Source: Aequorivita vitellina
GTDB taxonomy: Bacteria > Bacteroidota > Bacteroidia > Flavobacteriales > Flavobacteriaceae
DNA length: 64,000 nt
NCBI RefSeq assembly: GCF_022008365.1
Contig: NZ_JAIRBA010000001.1
Span: 124,001 to 188,000 of the forward strand
Direction of reading: 5' to 3'
The translations under genes were made by a program, and so were the position numbers. Position 1 is the first letter of the stretch. Each line of letters opens with the position of its first letter. The notes beneath the pieces were generated by a model that saw only the letters and a list, made by a program, of their open reading frames with translations, was not told where the DNA came from and did not search any database. This document shows positions 9,001-15,611 of this stretch, one piece after another.

Positions 9001-9474
9001 TCTGACGGTAAAAATGGCGATAAAGATGGGAAAGGAGAAAACGGAAATGGCGAGAGTGAAAAAATGAATGGCGAGCTTTATGAGATTTACAAGCAACAAC
9101 AGAACTTACGCCAACAACTTCAAGACAGATTAAACAAAGAGGGTTTAAAGGGAAATGGAGGTAATTTGTTGAGGAAAATGGAAGGAATTGAACAACAATT
9201 GTTGGACAAGGGTTTTAATGAAAATACGCTTCAGCAAATGCTTAATTTAAAATATGAATTCTTAAAATTGGATAATGCAGAACTAGAACAGGGGCAAGAA
9301 AATAGAAGAGAATCTAAAACAAATAAAAGAGATTATCACAACAATGTGCAGCTTGCTCCCGAGGACATAAAAAAATACTTTAATACTACCGAAATATTAA
9401 ACCGTGAGGCCTTACCTTTGCGCCAAGATTACAAAAATAAGGTGCAAGAATATTTTAAGGAGACCAATGATTGA
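6061..9474 (+). CDS. DUF4175 family large membrane/coiled-coil protein
   Basis: This 1137-residue protein has two N-terminal membrane segments and a third near residues 148-168. An extracytoplasmic region with beta-sandwich-like stretches follows, then a long coiled coil (about residues 490-760) rich in Glu, Lys and Gln. Later comes a methionine/glutamine-rich segment (QMQMQAGQMESIDEDVKMLR), a Gly/Glu/Lys low-complexity tract (bases about 8890-9060) and a conserved C-terminal domain. This is the architecture of the DUF4175 proteins of Bacteroidota, whose function is unknown. ATG 6061 is preferred over in-frame upstream codons because it directly precedes the first amphipathic helix and conserved residues. 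The ybeY gene overlaps its 3' end by 8 nt. Confidence 0.88.
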   Translation: MSTFNIIQQKLEEFIKKYYTNELIKGTILFFAIGLLYLLLTLLIEYFLWLSPLGRQLLFWAFIIVELGLFVRFIAFPLAKLFKLQTGINYEEASKIIGNHFPEVSDKLLNVIQLNQNQRESELLAASIDQKAIELKPVPFKSAVNFKKNAKYLKYAAIPIFVFLAFSVLGGMDIFSSSYKRVVHYDTAFEPPAPFAFIVMNNELNAVENKPFTLKIRTQGNTIPENASINYSGETYYMQQTAPGLFEYTFQQPVESIDFNLKANKVNSRNYTLDVVKTPSLLNFEMYLDYPSYTGKRDETLKSTGNATIPEGTTVKWNVATKNTKLVTLKTSDTAVYFKSKGENFNFEKGIYRKLDYAITTSNEKLKDYENLAFTLNVVKDQFPEIEVQSKQDSTNSQRVFFLGQISDDYGLTKLRLVYFPEGDEKQAKTEALPLNKTNFDQFTYAFPGNLSLEEGVAYEYYFEVFDNDAIHNYKSSKSGVYSFRKLTKEELENEQLQNQQNAIKGLDKSLEEFKDQKQTLEELSRTQKEKNDLNYNDKKKLQNFLKRQKQQEEMMKNFSKELKEELQNFQPEKEEEDPFKEELEKRLDENEEQLKENEKLLEELEKLLEKIQKEDLTEKLEDLSKQNKNQEKNLDQLLELTKRYYVEKKAEKLAEQLYELGEEQEKLADKPSEENTKEAQEELNEKFEEHKKQMEELQKENENLKKPLDIPKDKPSEQQIDEEQEKATDKLGEKKPNEAGKNQKKAGQKMKQMGKAMQMQMQAGQMESIDEDVKMLRQIVDNLVVFSFQQEDLMEVFKKIEYGNPIFGKKLNIQNDLKTNFEHIDDSLFALSLRQPLLGTQINSSLTEIQYNIDKSLERLAQNQTRQGIGNQQYTITGANDLAVLLSDILSNMQMQMAMAMGSGSGKGMPSPGSGSGEGFQLPDIIKKQESLNEQMKEGIEKGKKGSKGEGKGEGKGEGEGEGESEGSGDGKGDNGENGSDGKNGDKDGKGENGNGESEKMNGELYEIYKQQQNLRQQLQDRLNKEGLKGNGGNLLRKMEGIEQQLLDKGFNENTLQQMLNLKYEFLKLDNAELEQGQENRRESKTNKRDYHNNVQLAPEDIKKYFNTTEILNREALPLRQDYKNKVQEYFKETND

Positions 9475-9883
9475 GTTTAATTTTGAAACCGATTTTAGCT
9501 TAGAGAACACGCCAAAAATTATTAATTGGATTACGGATGTTATAATTTCTGAAGGTTGCGAATTGGGTGAAATCCTATACGTTTTTTGTGATGATGAGTA
9601 TTTACACAAATTAAATATTGAATTTTTAAATCACGATACACTTACTGATATTTTAAGTTTTGATTATGGTCTTGGGAAGCAAATTAACGGCGAAATTTTT
9701 ATTTCAGTGGAGCGTGTTGCAGACAATGCTACTGATTTTAAAACTAGTTTTACTGAAGAACTTCACCGGGTAATGATTCATGGGATTCTTCATTTCTGTG
9801 GATATAAAGACAAAACAGAAAGCGAGGAAACACAGATGCGCAAAAAGGAAAATGCAGCGCTTCGGTTGCTATCTAGTATTTAG
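9467..9883 (+). CDS. ybeY: Endoribonuclease YbeY (rRNA maturation factor)
   Basis: YbeY is a metal-dependent endoribonuclease that acts in 16S rRNA 3'-end maturation and ribosome quality control. This copy has 138 residues with the signature HGILHFCGYKDKTESEE near the C-terminus. The first two zinc-ligand histidines are present, but the position of the third (His in HGxLHxxGYDH) is Asp. I recall the same KDKT form in other Bacteroidota, so the enzyme is probably active. ATG 9467 is chosen because AAGGAG sits just upstream (9457-9462) and the product then begins MIEFNFETDF; it overlaps the DUF4175 gene by 8 nt, implying coupled translation. Confidence 0.93.
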   Translation: MIEFNFETDFSLENTPKIINWITDVIISEGCELGEILYVFCDDEYLHKLNIEFLNHDTLTDILSFDYGLGKQINGEIFISVERVADNATDFKTSFTEELHRVMIHGILHFCGYKDKTESEETQMRKKENAALRLLSSI

Positions 9884-9927
9884 TTTTAAGTTCTAAATCT
9901 AAATAACTATATATAAGATATTTATTG

Positions 9928-9935
9928 TAAATTTG
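9928..9935 (+). promoter_or_regulatory. -7 promoter element for mnmG
   Basis: TAAATTTG matches TAnnTTTG and lies in the 80-bp gap between ybeY and the first parS site. The expected transcript start would be near 9942, upstream of the parS site and the mnmG ATG at 9994. Confidence 0.45.
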
Positions 9936-9964
9936 CGCCCCCTAAAAAAAATTTAAGTTTAATA

Positions 9965-9980
9965 TGTTCCACGTGGAACA
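9965..9980. promoter_or_regulatory. parS: parS site (ParB-binding), copy 1
   Basis: TGTTCCACGTGGAACA is a perfect 16-bp palindrome. It fits the widely conserved bacterial parS consensus TGTTTCACGTGAAACA, with symmetric T-to-C and A-to-G changes at positions 5 and 12. It lies just upstream of mnmG and overlaps the upstream extension of the mnmG frame. A second copy follows mnmG. ParB bound here would nucleate the segregation complex; parA and parB are not in the window. Confidence 0.88.
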
Positions 9981-9993
9981 ATGGAGAATGAAT

Positions 9994-11865
9994 ATGTTTC
10001 AAGAAGAATATGATGTTATAGTTGTTGGTGGTGGTCACGCAGGTTCTGAAGCTGCCGCTGCTGCAGCAAATATGGGTTCCAAAACGCTTTTAGTTACCAT
10101 GAACCTGCAAAATATAGCTCAAATGAGTTGTAATCCTGCTATGGGGGGTATTGCCAAAGGACAGATTGTTCGCGAAATTGATGCTATGGGTGGTTACAGT
10201 GGAATTGTATCTGATAAAACCGCTATCCAGTTTAAAATGTTGAACAAGTCCAAAGGTCCCGCAATGTGGAGTCCACGTGTTCAAAGTGACCGGATGCGAT
10301 TTGCCGAAACCTGGAGATTAATGCTAGAGGGCACTCCAAATTTAGATTTTTATCAAGAAATGATTTCGGGCATAATTTCTGAAAATGGAATAATAAAAGG
10401 AGTTCGAACTTCTCTTGGTTTAGAAATAAGAGGGAAAAGTGTTGTCTTGACAAATGGAACTTTTTTAAATGGATTAATTCACATTGGTGAAAAGCAATTT
10501 GGCGGAGGCCGTGCGGGTGAAAAAGCTTCAACAGGAATAACAAAGGATTTAATTGATTTAGGTTTTGAAGCAGGAAGAATGAAAACCGGAACGCCCCCAA
10601 GAGTCGATGGCCGTTCGTTGGATTTCGCCAAAATGATTGAGCAACCGGGTGATGCAATTCCTGAGAAATTTTCATATTCTGATGAAACCACAACTTTAAA
10701 AAAGCAACGTTCCTGCCATATGAGCTATACCAGTCTCGATGTTCACGATATTTTGCGTGAAGGTTTTGATAGGTCGCCAATGTTTAATGGCTCAATTCAA
10801 AGTTTAGGACCAAGATACTGTCCTTCCATTGAAGATAAAATTAATCGCTTTGCCGATAAAGAAAGACATCAACTGTTTGTTGAACCTGAAGGCTGGGATA
10901 CTGTAGAGTATTATATTAATGGTTTTTCTACTTCTTTGCCAGAAGATATTCAGTTTAAAGCATTGAGAAAAGTTGCTGGTTTTGAAAAGGTAAAATTGTT
11001 CCGTCCAGGTTATGCTATTGAATACGATTACTTCCCACCAACACAGTTAGAACATACCCTTGAAACCAAATTGGTTTCCGGACTTTATTTCGCAGGACAA
11101 ATTAACGGTACTACGGGTTATGAAGAAGCGGCGTCGCAAGGATTAATGGCCGGAATTAACGCACATTTAAAGGTGCATGAAAAGGAAGCCTTTATTTTAC
11201 AACGGAATGAAGCCTATATTGGGGTATTAATCGATGATCTTATTACAAAAGGAACAGAAGAACCGTACCGAATGTTTACATCGCGAGCCGAATACAGAAC
11301 ATTACTTCGTCAAGATAATGCAGATTTTAGATTAACGCCTAAATCTTTTGACATTGGCTTGGCTAGTGAAAAACGTATGCGCAAAATGGAAGAGAAACGT
11401 GAAAAGTCTGACGCATTTGTGCAGTTCTTCAAAGACACGAGTGTTGCGCCCGATGAAATAAATCCTATTTTTAAAGAACGAGATTCTGCTTTGGTTCAAC
11501 AGAGCGATAAAATGTTTAAATTCTTTTCGCGTCCTGAAGTGAATATGGAAGATATGAAAACAGTGGCTTCAGTTAAAAAATTTATCGACGAAAATGAATT
11601 GGATGATGAAATGATTCAGCAAGCCGAGATTCAAGTAAAATACTCGGGTTATATAGCGAAAGAAAAAAACAATGCCGATAAACTGAACAGATTGGAAGGA
11701 TTGAAAATCCCAGAAAGCTTTGATTATTCAAAATTAAAATCACTTTCTTATGAAGCGAGAGAGAAACTTACAAAAATAAAACCTGCAACTGTTTCGCAAG
11801 CATCGCGTATAAGCGGCGTTTCTCCAAATGATGTATCGGTGCTTCTAGTATATATGGGACGTTAG
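9994..11865 (+). CDS. mnmG: tRNA uridine-5-carboxymethylaminomethyl modification enzyme MnmG (GidA)
   Basis: Together with MnmE, MnmG builds the cmnm5 group on the wobble uridine of certain tRNAs, using FAD and NADH. The 623-residue protein has the N-terminal FAD-binding motif GGGHAG (residues 12-17), the MSCNPAMGGIAKGQIVREID block, the KTGTPPRVDGR block and the helical C-terminal domain ending VSPNDVSVLLVYMGR. ATG 9994 is chosen because GGAGA lies 6-10 nt upstream and the start MFQEEYDVIVVGGGHAG matches the family. A longer frame from 9964 would translate through the parS palindrome. Two parS sites bracket the gene. Confidence 0.97.
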   Translation: MFQEEYDVIVVGGGHAGSEAAAAAANMGSKTLLVTMNLQNIAQMSCNPAMGGIAKGQIVREIDAMGGYSGIVSDKTAIQFKMLNKSKGPAMWSPRVQSDRMRFAETWRLMLEGTPNLDFYQEMISGIISENGIIKGVRTSLGLEIRGKSVVLTNGTFLNGLIHIGEKQFGGGRAGEKASTGITKDLIDLGFEAGRMKTGTPPRVDGRSLDFAKMIEQPGDAIPEKFSYSDETTTLKKQRSCHMSYTSLDVHDILREGFDRSPMFNGSIQSLGPRYCPSIEDKINRFADKERHQLFVEPEGWDTVEYYINGFSTSLPEDIQFKALRKVAGFEKVKLFRPGYAIEYDYFPPTQLEHTLETKLVSGLYFAGQINGTTGYEEAASQGLMAGINAHLKVHEKEAFILQRNEAYIGVLIDDLITKGTEEPYRMFTSRAEYRTLLRQDNADFRLTPKSFDIGLASEKRMRKMEEKREKSDAFVQFFKDTSVAPDEINPIFKERDSALVQQSDKMFKFFSRPEVNMEDMKTVASVKKFIDENELDDEMIQQAEIQVKYSGYIAKEKNNADKLNRLEGLKIPESFDYSKLKSLSYEAREKLTKIKPATVSQASRISGVSPNDVSVLLVYMGR

Positions 11866-11871
11866 CGTTGT

Positions 11872-11887
11872 TGTTTCACGTGGAACA
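11872..11887. promoter_or_regulatory. parS: parS site (ParB-binding), copy 2
   Basis: TGTTTCACGTGGAACA matches the parS consensus at every conserved position, with one half-site in the T form and the other in the G form. It begins 7 nt after the mnmG stop codon and is 1.9 kb from copy 1, in the same intergenic-style position on the other side of the gene. Confidence 0.88.
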
Positions 11888-11941
11888 ATATTAAAAATAG
11901 TTTTTGGGCTCGAAATAATTCTTCATAATCTAACCTGCATT

Positions 11942-12787
11942 TTGAAAAATCACGAAAAAATATATTTATCAGTTAAGGACAATTTAGTTACTGGCGAAGT
12001 TTTTAATCTAGTATGTAATGCTGAGATGGATTTTTTAAGAACCACTCCAATGCCGAAATCTGAAGATCTTCCCTTGTATTATGAAAGTGATGAATACATT
12101 TCGCATACTGATAAAAAAAAGGGCTTATTTTCATTTTTATATCAACTCGTGAAAAAGTGGTCACTTCAAATGAAGGTTAAGTTAATACTTGAACAAACTG
12201 GAACCATTGGATTATTACTAGATGTTGGTGCCGGAACCGGAGATTTTTTAAGAGCTGCTAAAGAAAATGGTTGGGCGGTGAATGGCATGGAACCAAACAG
12301 AAATGCTTCTAAATTGGCATTGGAAAAAGGAATACATTTAAAATCCTCACTAAAACATTTTGAGGGAAAACAATTTGATGTAATAACTCTTTGGCATGTT
12401 TTGGAACATATTCCTAATTTGGATGAAACCGTTTTAGCACTTTCGAAGTTAGTTAAACCTGACGGAGTATTGATTATTGCAGTTCCAAATTTTAAAAGTT
12501 ACGATGCCGATCATTACGGAATGTTTTGGGCGGCTTATGATGCACCTCGCCATCTCTGGCATTTTTCTAAAAAATCTATTCAAAATATTTTTTCAAAGGC
12601 TTTTATTTTAGAAAAAACGAAACCTATGATTTTTGATTCGTTTTATGTAAGTCTACTTTCTGAAAAGTATATTTCTGGAAGAAAATTTTCGCTAAACGCG
12701 CTTTGGGTTGGATTAGTATCAAATTTAAAGGCAATTCAATCAAAGGAGTATTCTTCGCATATTTATTGCTTTAGAAAGACAAAATAA
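11942..12787 (+). CDS. Class I SAM-dependent methyltransferase
   Basis: This is a 281-residue methyltransferase of unknown substrate. The SAM-binding motif LLLDVGAGTGDFLRAA is followed by the acidic loop MEPN and motif FDVITLWHVLEHIPN, as in MetW/UbiE-like families. Related flavobacterial proteins usually start with a CxxC...CxxC zinc ribbon followed by a LSVKD-like stretch. Here only IYLSVKDNLVTGEVF remains recognisable and the cysteine pairs are incomplete. The start is uncertain: TTG 11942 is the only standard start near the family N-terminus, but the frame is open upstream through the parS site and a Cys codon lies just before the TTG. Confidence in the family is high, in the start low. 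Confidence 0.82.
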   Translation: MKNHEKIYLSVKDNLVTGEVFNLVCNAEMDFLRTTPMPKSEDLPLYYESDEYISHTDKKKGLFSFLYQLVKKWSLQMKVKLILEQTGTIGLLLDVGAGTGDFLRAAKENGWAVNGMEPNRNASKLALEKGIHLKSSLKHFEGKQFDVITLWHVLEHIPNLDETVLALSKLVKPDGVLIIAVPNFKSYDADHYGMFWAAYDAPRHLWHFSKKSIQNIFSKAFILEKTKPMIFDSFYVSLLSEKYISGRKFSLNALWVGLVSNLKAIQSKEYSSHIYCFRKTK

Positions 12788-12930
12788 CTAATTTTAAGCT
12801 GTTTTAAGAGGGTTTGCGTTCAAATGCAGTGTGTTCCCCTAAAAATTTGGTGAAAACTCGATTATAACGCTCTAAATAGAGCTCTTTCTATAGTAAAATT
12901 CTATTAAAATGTTATTTCGATAACAAATAT

Positions 12931-14085
12931 TTATACCAATTCTTTTTTGTGAATTAGTCGCGTTAATTTAATGGATAGATCGGTGAAGATTATTTTCGCA
13001 TTTCCATTTCGTTCAATGTGGTAAGTTGCATCTTCCAAGGCGGTAGTTATTTCAAAAATATTATTTTGATGCACGAAGGGCGCAAATTTGTTAAGTGAAA
13101 ACGAGGCGTCATTCGCTTCAAAGTACAATAGTGAATGGGCGCCATAATTATCTAAAAGTGCTTCTCTAAAAACGTCGGTGCAATAGGCTAAAAATTTCTT
13201 TTGTGTTTCGCGGCCCTGTTTCGCCAACTCGTCACTCCATTCTAACAAATTGTTGATAGCCCCTTTGTTTCCTTTGGCTCTAAAGGCGGTGCGCACCCAA
13301 CTTATAAACCACTTTTCAAAAACTTCGTCTTCTCCAGTTTCGTCCAGTAATTGTAATGCCTTATTATAATCGCCACGCGCTCTGCGGGCCATTTGGACTG
13401 CCACATTTTCCTTTATTTGCAAACTTTTAATTAAAGCTTCTGAAATATCGGCTTCCGAAAGAAGTGGAAAAGTTAGTTTTTGACAACGCGATTTAATTGT
13501 AGTAATAATTTGGCCTTCCTTTTCGGTTAACAGTAAAAGCACGGTCTTATCCGTTGGTTCTTCAACCAATTTTAAAATTTTGTTGGCACATTCCCCGTTC
13601 ATATTGTCTGCCATCCAAATAATCATCACTTTATATCCACCTTCAAAGGCTTTTAGCGAAAGTTTTTTTGAAATATTTTCAGCTTCATATTTACTAATAT
13701 TTCCCTGTTTATTTTCAATCCCAAGGCTTTGTAGCCACTCAAAAAGTGAAGCATACGGATTATTTAAAACGAATTTTCGCCAAGCTTCAGCGTAATTGTC
13801 CGAAATAGCATTCTTTTTCGCAATATCGCTGGTATTAACAGGGTAGACAAAATGCAAATCGGGATGTGCCAATTTTGAAACTTTGCTTTTACAGGCAAAA
13901 TAGGCGTCGCTATCTTTTTTAAAATGACTGCATAAAAGTGCCGAAGCATACGCAATTGCCATAGGAAGCAAACCACTACCATTAACGCCCGAAAACAGCT
14001 GGGCGTGCGGAATCCTGCCGTTTTCAATAGTTTTTGAAAGATGCGATTTTATATGTTGGTGGCCTATTACTTCTGAAAAATCCAT
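12931..14085 (-). CDS. holB: DNA polymerase III subunit delta'
   Basis: This 384-residue clamp-loader subunit is an AAA+ protein with a degenerate P-loop (LFSGVNGSGLLPMAIA) that lacks the GKT lysine, as expected for delta'. The N-terminal MDFSEVIGHQHIKSHLSKTI and the sensor/SRC region (EPTDKTVLLLLTE...TTIKSRCQKLTF) identify it. The usual zinc module appears reduced, with few cysteines between residues 52 and 70. ATG 14085 is preferred to an in-frame TTG at 14091, because the minus-strand -7 element TAGATTTG (14096-14089) overlaps that codon. The ATG is only 3 nt beyond the element, so the mRNA may be leaderless. Confidence 0.9.
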   Translation of the reverse strand: MDFSEVIGHQHIKSHLSKTIENGRIPHAQLFSGVNGSGLLPMAIAYASALLCSHFKKDSDAYFACKSKVSKLAHPDLHFVYPVNTSDIAKKNAISDNYAEAWRKFVLNNPYASLFEWLQSLGIENKQGNISKYEAENISKKLSLKAFEGGYKVMIIWMADNMNGECANKILKLVEEPTDKTVLLLLTEKEGQIITTIKSRCQKLTFPLLSEADISEALIKSLQIKENVAVQMARRARGDYNKALQLLDETGEDEVFEKWFISWVRTAFRAKGNKGAINNLLEWSDELAKQGRETQKKFLAYCTDVFREALLDNYGAHSLLYFEANDASFSLNKFAPFVHQNNIFEITTALEDATYHIERNGNAKIIFTDLSIKLTRLIHKKELV

Positions 14086-14088
14086 TCG

Positions 14089-14096
14089 CAAATCTA
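14089..14096 (-). promoter_or_regulatory. -7 promoter element for holB
   Basis: On the minus strand the sequence reads TAGATTTG, matching TAnnTTTG. It ends 3 nt before the holB ATG, so transcription would start at or very near the initiation codon. No -33 TTG was identified. Confidence 0.4.
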
Positions 14097-14208
14097 ATCA
14101 ATTTTATGCTTTTTTAAGGACTGAAAATTTTAGACATTTAATTCGTATTAATTGTATGAAAGCACTATTTTCAATGAATTTCTAAAAGGGATTTAAAAAT
14201 GAAAAGGA

Positions 14209-14216
14209 GTATATTT
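14209..14216 (+). promoter_or_regulatory. -7 promoter element for pgk
   Basis: TATATTTG matches TAnnTTTG, 19 nt upstream of the pgk ATG at 14236. It overlaps the TTG at 14215 that would otherwise extend the frame, supporting the shorter gene. Confidence 0.5.
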
Positions 14217-14235
14217 GCAGCCTAAATTTATAGAG

Positions 14236-15423
14236 ATGAAAACCGTAAACGACATAGATTTTAAAAGCAAGAAGGCATTGATTCGTGTAGATTTTAATGT
14301 GCCGCTTGACGATGACTTCAACGTAACAGACGATACGCGCATTCGTGCCGCCAAACCTACTATTTTGAAAATTTTAGAAGACGGGGGCAGTTGTGTTTTA
14401 ATGTCGCATTTGGGAAGACCAAAAAATAGAGAAGCTGAATTTTCACTTCAACATATTTTAAAACCTTTATCTACAATTTTGGGAGTTCAAGTGAAATTTG
14501 TGGATGATTGTGTGGGGCCGAAGGTTGAAGAAGCGGTAAGAATTTTAAAATCTGGTGAAATTCTTTTACTTGAAAACCTCCGTTATTACGAAGAAGAAAC
14601 AAACGGAGATCGTGCTTTTGCCGAAAAACTTTCAAAATTTGGCGATGTTTACGTTAATGATGCCTTTGGAACTGCGCACCGAGCACACGCCTCCACTGCA
14701 ATTATCGCTGAGTTTTTTCCAGAGAATAAATGCTTCGGACTCTTATTGGCTTCGGAAATAGAAAACGTAAAAAAAGTTTTGGAAAGTAATGAAAAGCCAG
14801 TGACAGCTATTATAGGCGGCGCAAAAGTTTCTTCAAAAATTACCATTATTGAAAACATTCTCAATAAAATTGATCATTTAATTATTGGCGGTGGAATGGC
14901 TTTCACGTTTATAAAGGCGCAAGGCGGTAAAATAGGAAATTCATTAGTTGAAGATGATAAGCAAGATTTGGCACTCGAAATTTTGAAAATGGCAAAAAAC
15001 AAGGGTGTTTCGGTACATTTACCAGTAGATGCGGTTATTGCCGATGATTTTTCGGGAACTGCCAATACAAAGATTTCATCAATAAATAACATTCCCGATG
15101 GTTGGATGGGTTTGGATGCGGGTCCTGATTCCAATGAAATATTTGCTAATGTATTAGCCAATTCTAAAACAATTTTATGGAACGGTCCCGTAGGTGTTTT
15201 TGAAATGGAAAAATTTGCTGAAGGCACTAAAATTCTGGGTCAGAATATCGCTAAAGCAACTGAAAATGGGGCGTTTTCGTTAGTGGGCGGCGGCGATTCG
15301 GTAGCGGCGGTTCAGCAATTTAACCTATCAAATAAAGTAAGTTATGTTTCAACGGGAGGCGGCGCAATGCTCGAAATGTTAGAAGGAAAAACGCTGCCGG
15401 GTATAAAAGCACTGTTGGCATAA
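14236..15423 (+). CDS. pgk: Phosphoglycerate kinase
   Basis: Phosphoglycerate kinase transfers phosphate from 1,3-bisphosphoglycerate to ADP in glycolysis, in the cytoplasm. The 395-residue protein has normal length. The N-lobe shows [10 protein letters not shown], the substrate arginine block SHLGRPK and [15 protein letters not shown]. The C-lobe shows the nucleotide-binding [19 protein letters not shown] and the terminal GGGDSVAAV and [16 protein letters not shown] 14236 ([20 protein letters not shown]) is chosen over the TTG at 14215, which lies inside the promoter element. It is transcribed divergently from holB with about 150 bp between them. Confidence 0.97.
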   Translation: MKTVNDIDFKSKKALIRVDFNVPLDDDFNVTDDTRIRAAKPTILKILEDGGSCVLMSHLGRPKNREAEFSLQHILKPLSTILGVQVKFVDDCVGPKVEEAVRILKSGEILLLENLRYYEEETNGDRAFAEKLSKFGDVYVNDAFGTAHRAHASTAIIAEFFPENKCFGLLLASEIENVKKVLESNEKPVTAIIGGAKVSSKITIIENILNKIDHLIIGGGMAFTFIKAQGGKIGNSLVEDDKQDLALEILKMAKNKGVSVHLPVDAVIADDFSGTANTKISSINNIPDGWMGLDAGPDSNEIFANVLANSKTILWNGPVGVFEMEKFAEGTKILGQNIAKATENGAFSLVGGGDSVAAVQQFNLSNKVSYVSTGGGAMLEMLEGKTLPGIKALLA

Positions 15424-15457
15424 AAGTTAAATAGCATCAGATTAGGCTTTTGAGTAT

Positions 15458-15465
15458 TAAATTTG
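15458..15465 (+). promoter_or_regulatory. -7 promoter element upstream of the lytic transglycosylase gene
   Basis: TAAATTTG matches TAnnTTTG. It is 146 nt before the start codon, which would give an unusually long leader containing a TTTCGCGAAA palindrome and a 27-codon open frame (15542-15625). A closer, non-consensus promoter is possible. Confidence 0.35.
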
Positions 15466-15611
15466 CGTAATTTCGCGAAAAGATTATTTTTGATAAAATT
15501 TTTTATTTCAAAAGGCGTTTCAACTGTTGACTAGTTAAAAAATGAAACCCTTGATAAAAGGAGTAATAATCAGGCGTACTTGCCAAAATCCCCAAATGCA
15601 ATTAATAGCTG

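Noticed and set aside
8890-9060. Short repeated units that might suggest a CRISPR or tandem-repeat array
   Set aside because: They are imperfect GGAGAAGGCAAA-type codon repeats in frame, encoding the Gly/Glu/Lys tract of the DUF4175 protein, without spacers of constant length.
10232-10780. A 182-codon open frame antisense to mnmG
   Set aside because: It lies wholly opposite conserved MnmG codons, has an odd composition rich in His, Leu and Phe, and has no family features.
9884-11941. Replication origin near mnmG
   Set aside because: The parS pair hints at origin proximity, but no DnaA-box cluster, AT-rich unwinding region or dnaA gene was found in the window.
12788-12930. Possible small RNA or tRNA between the methyltransferase and holB genes
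   Set aside because: Only a small hairpin (GCTCTA-AA-TAGAGC, 12869-12882) is visible; no cloverleaf or conserved RNA pattern was found.
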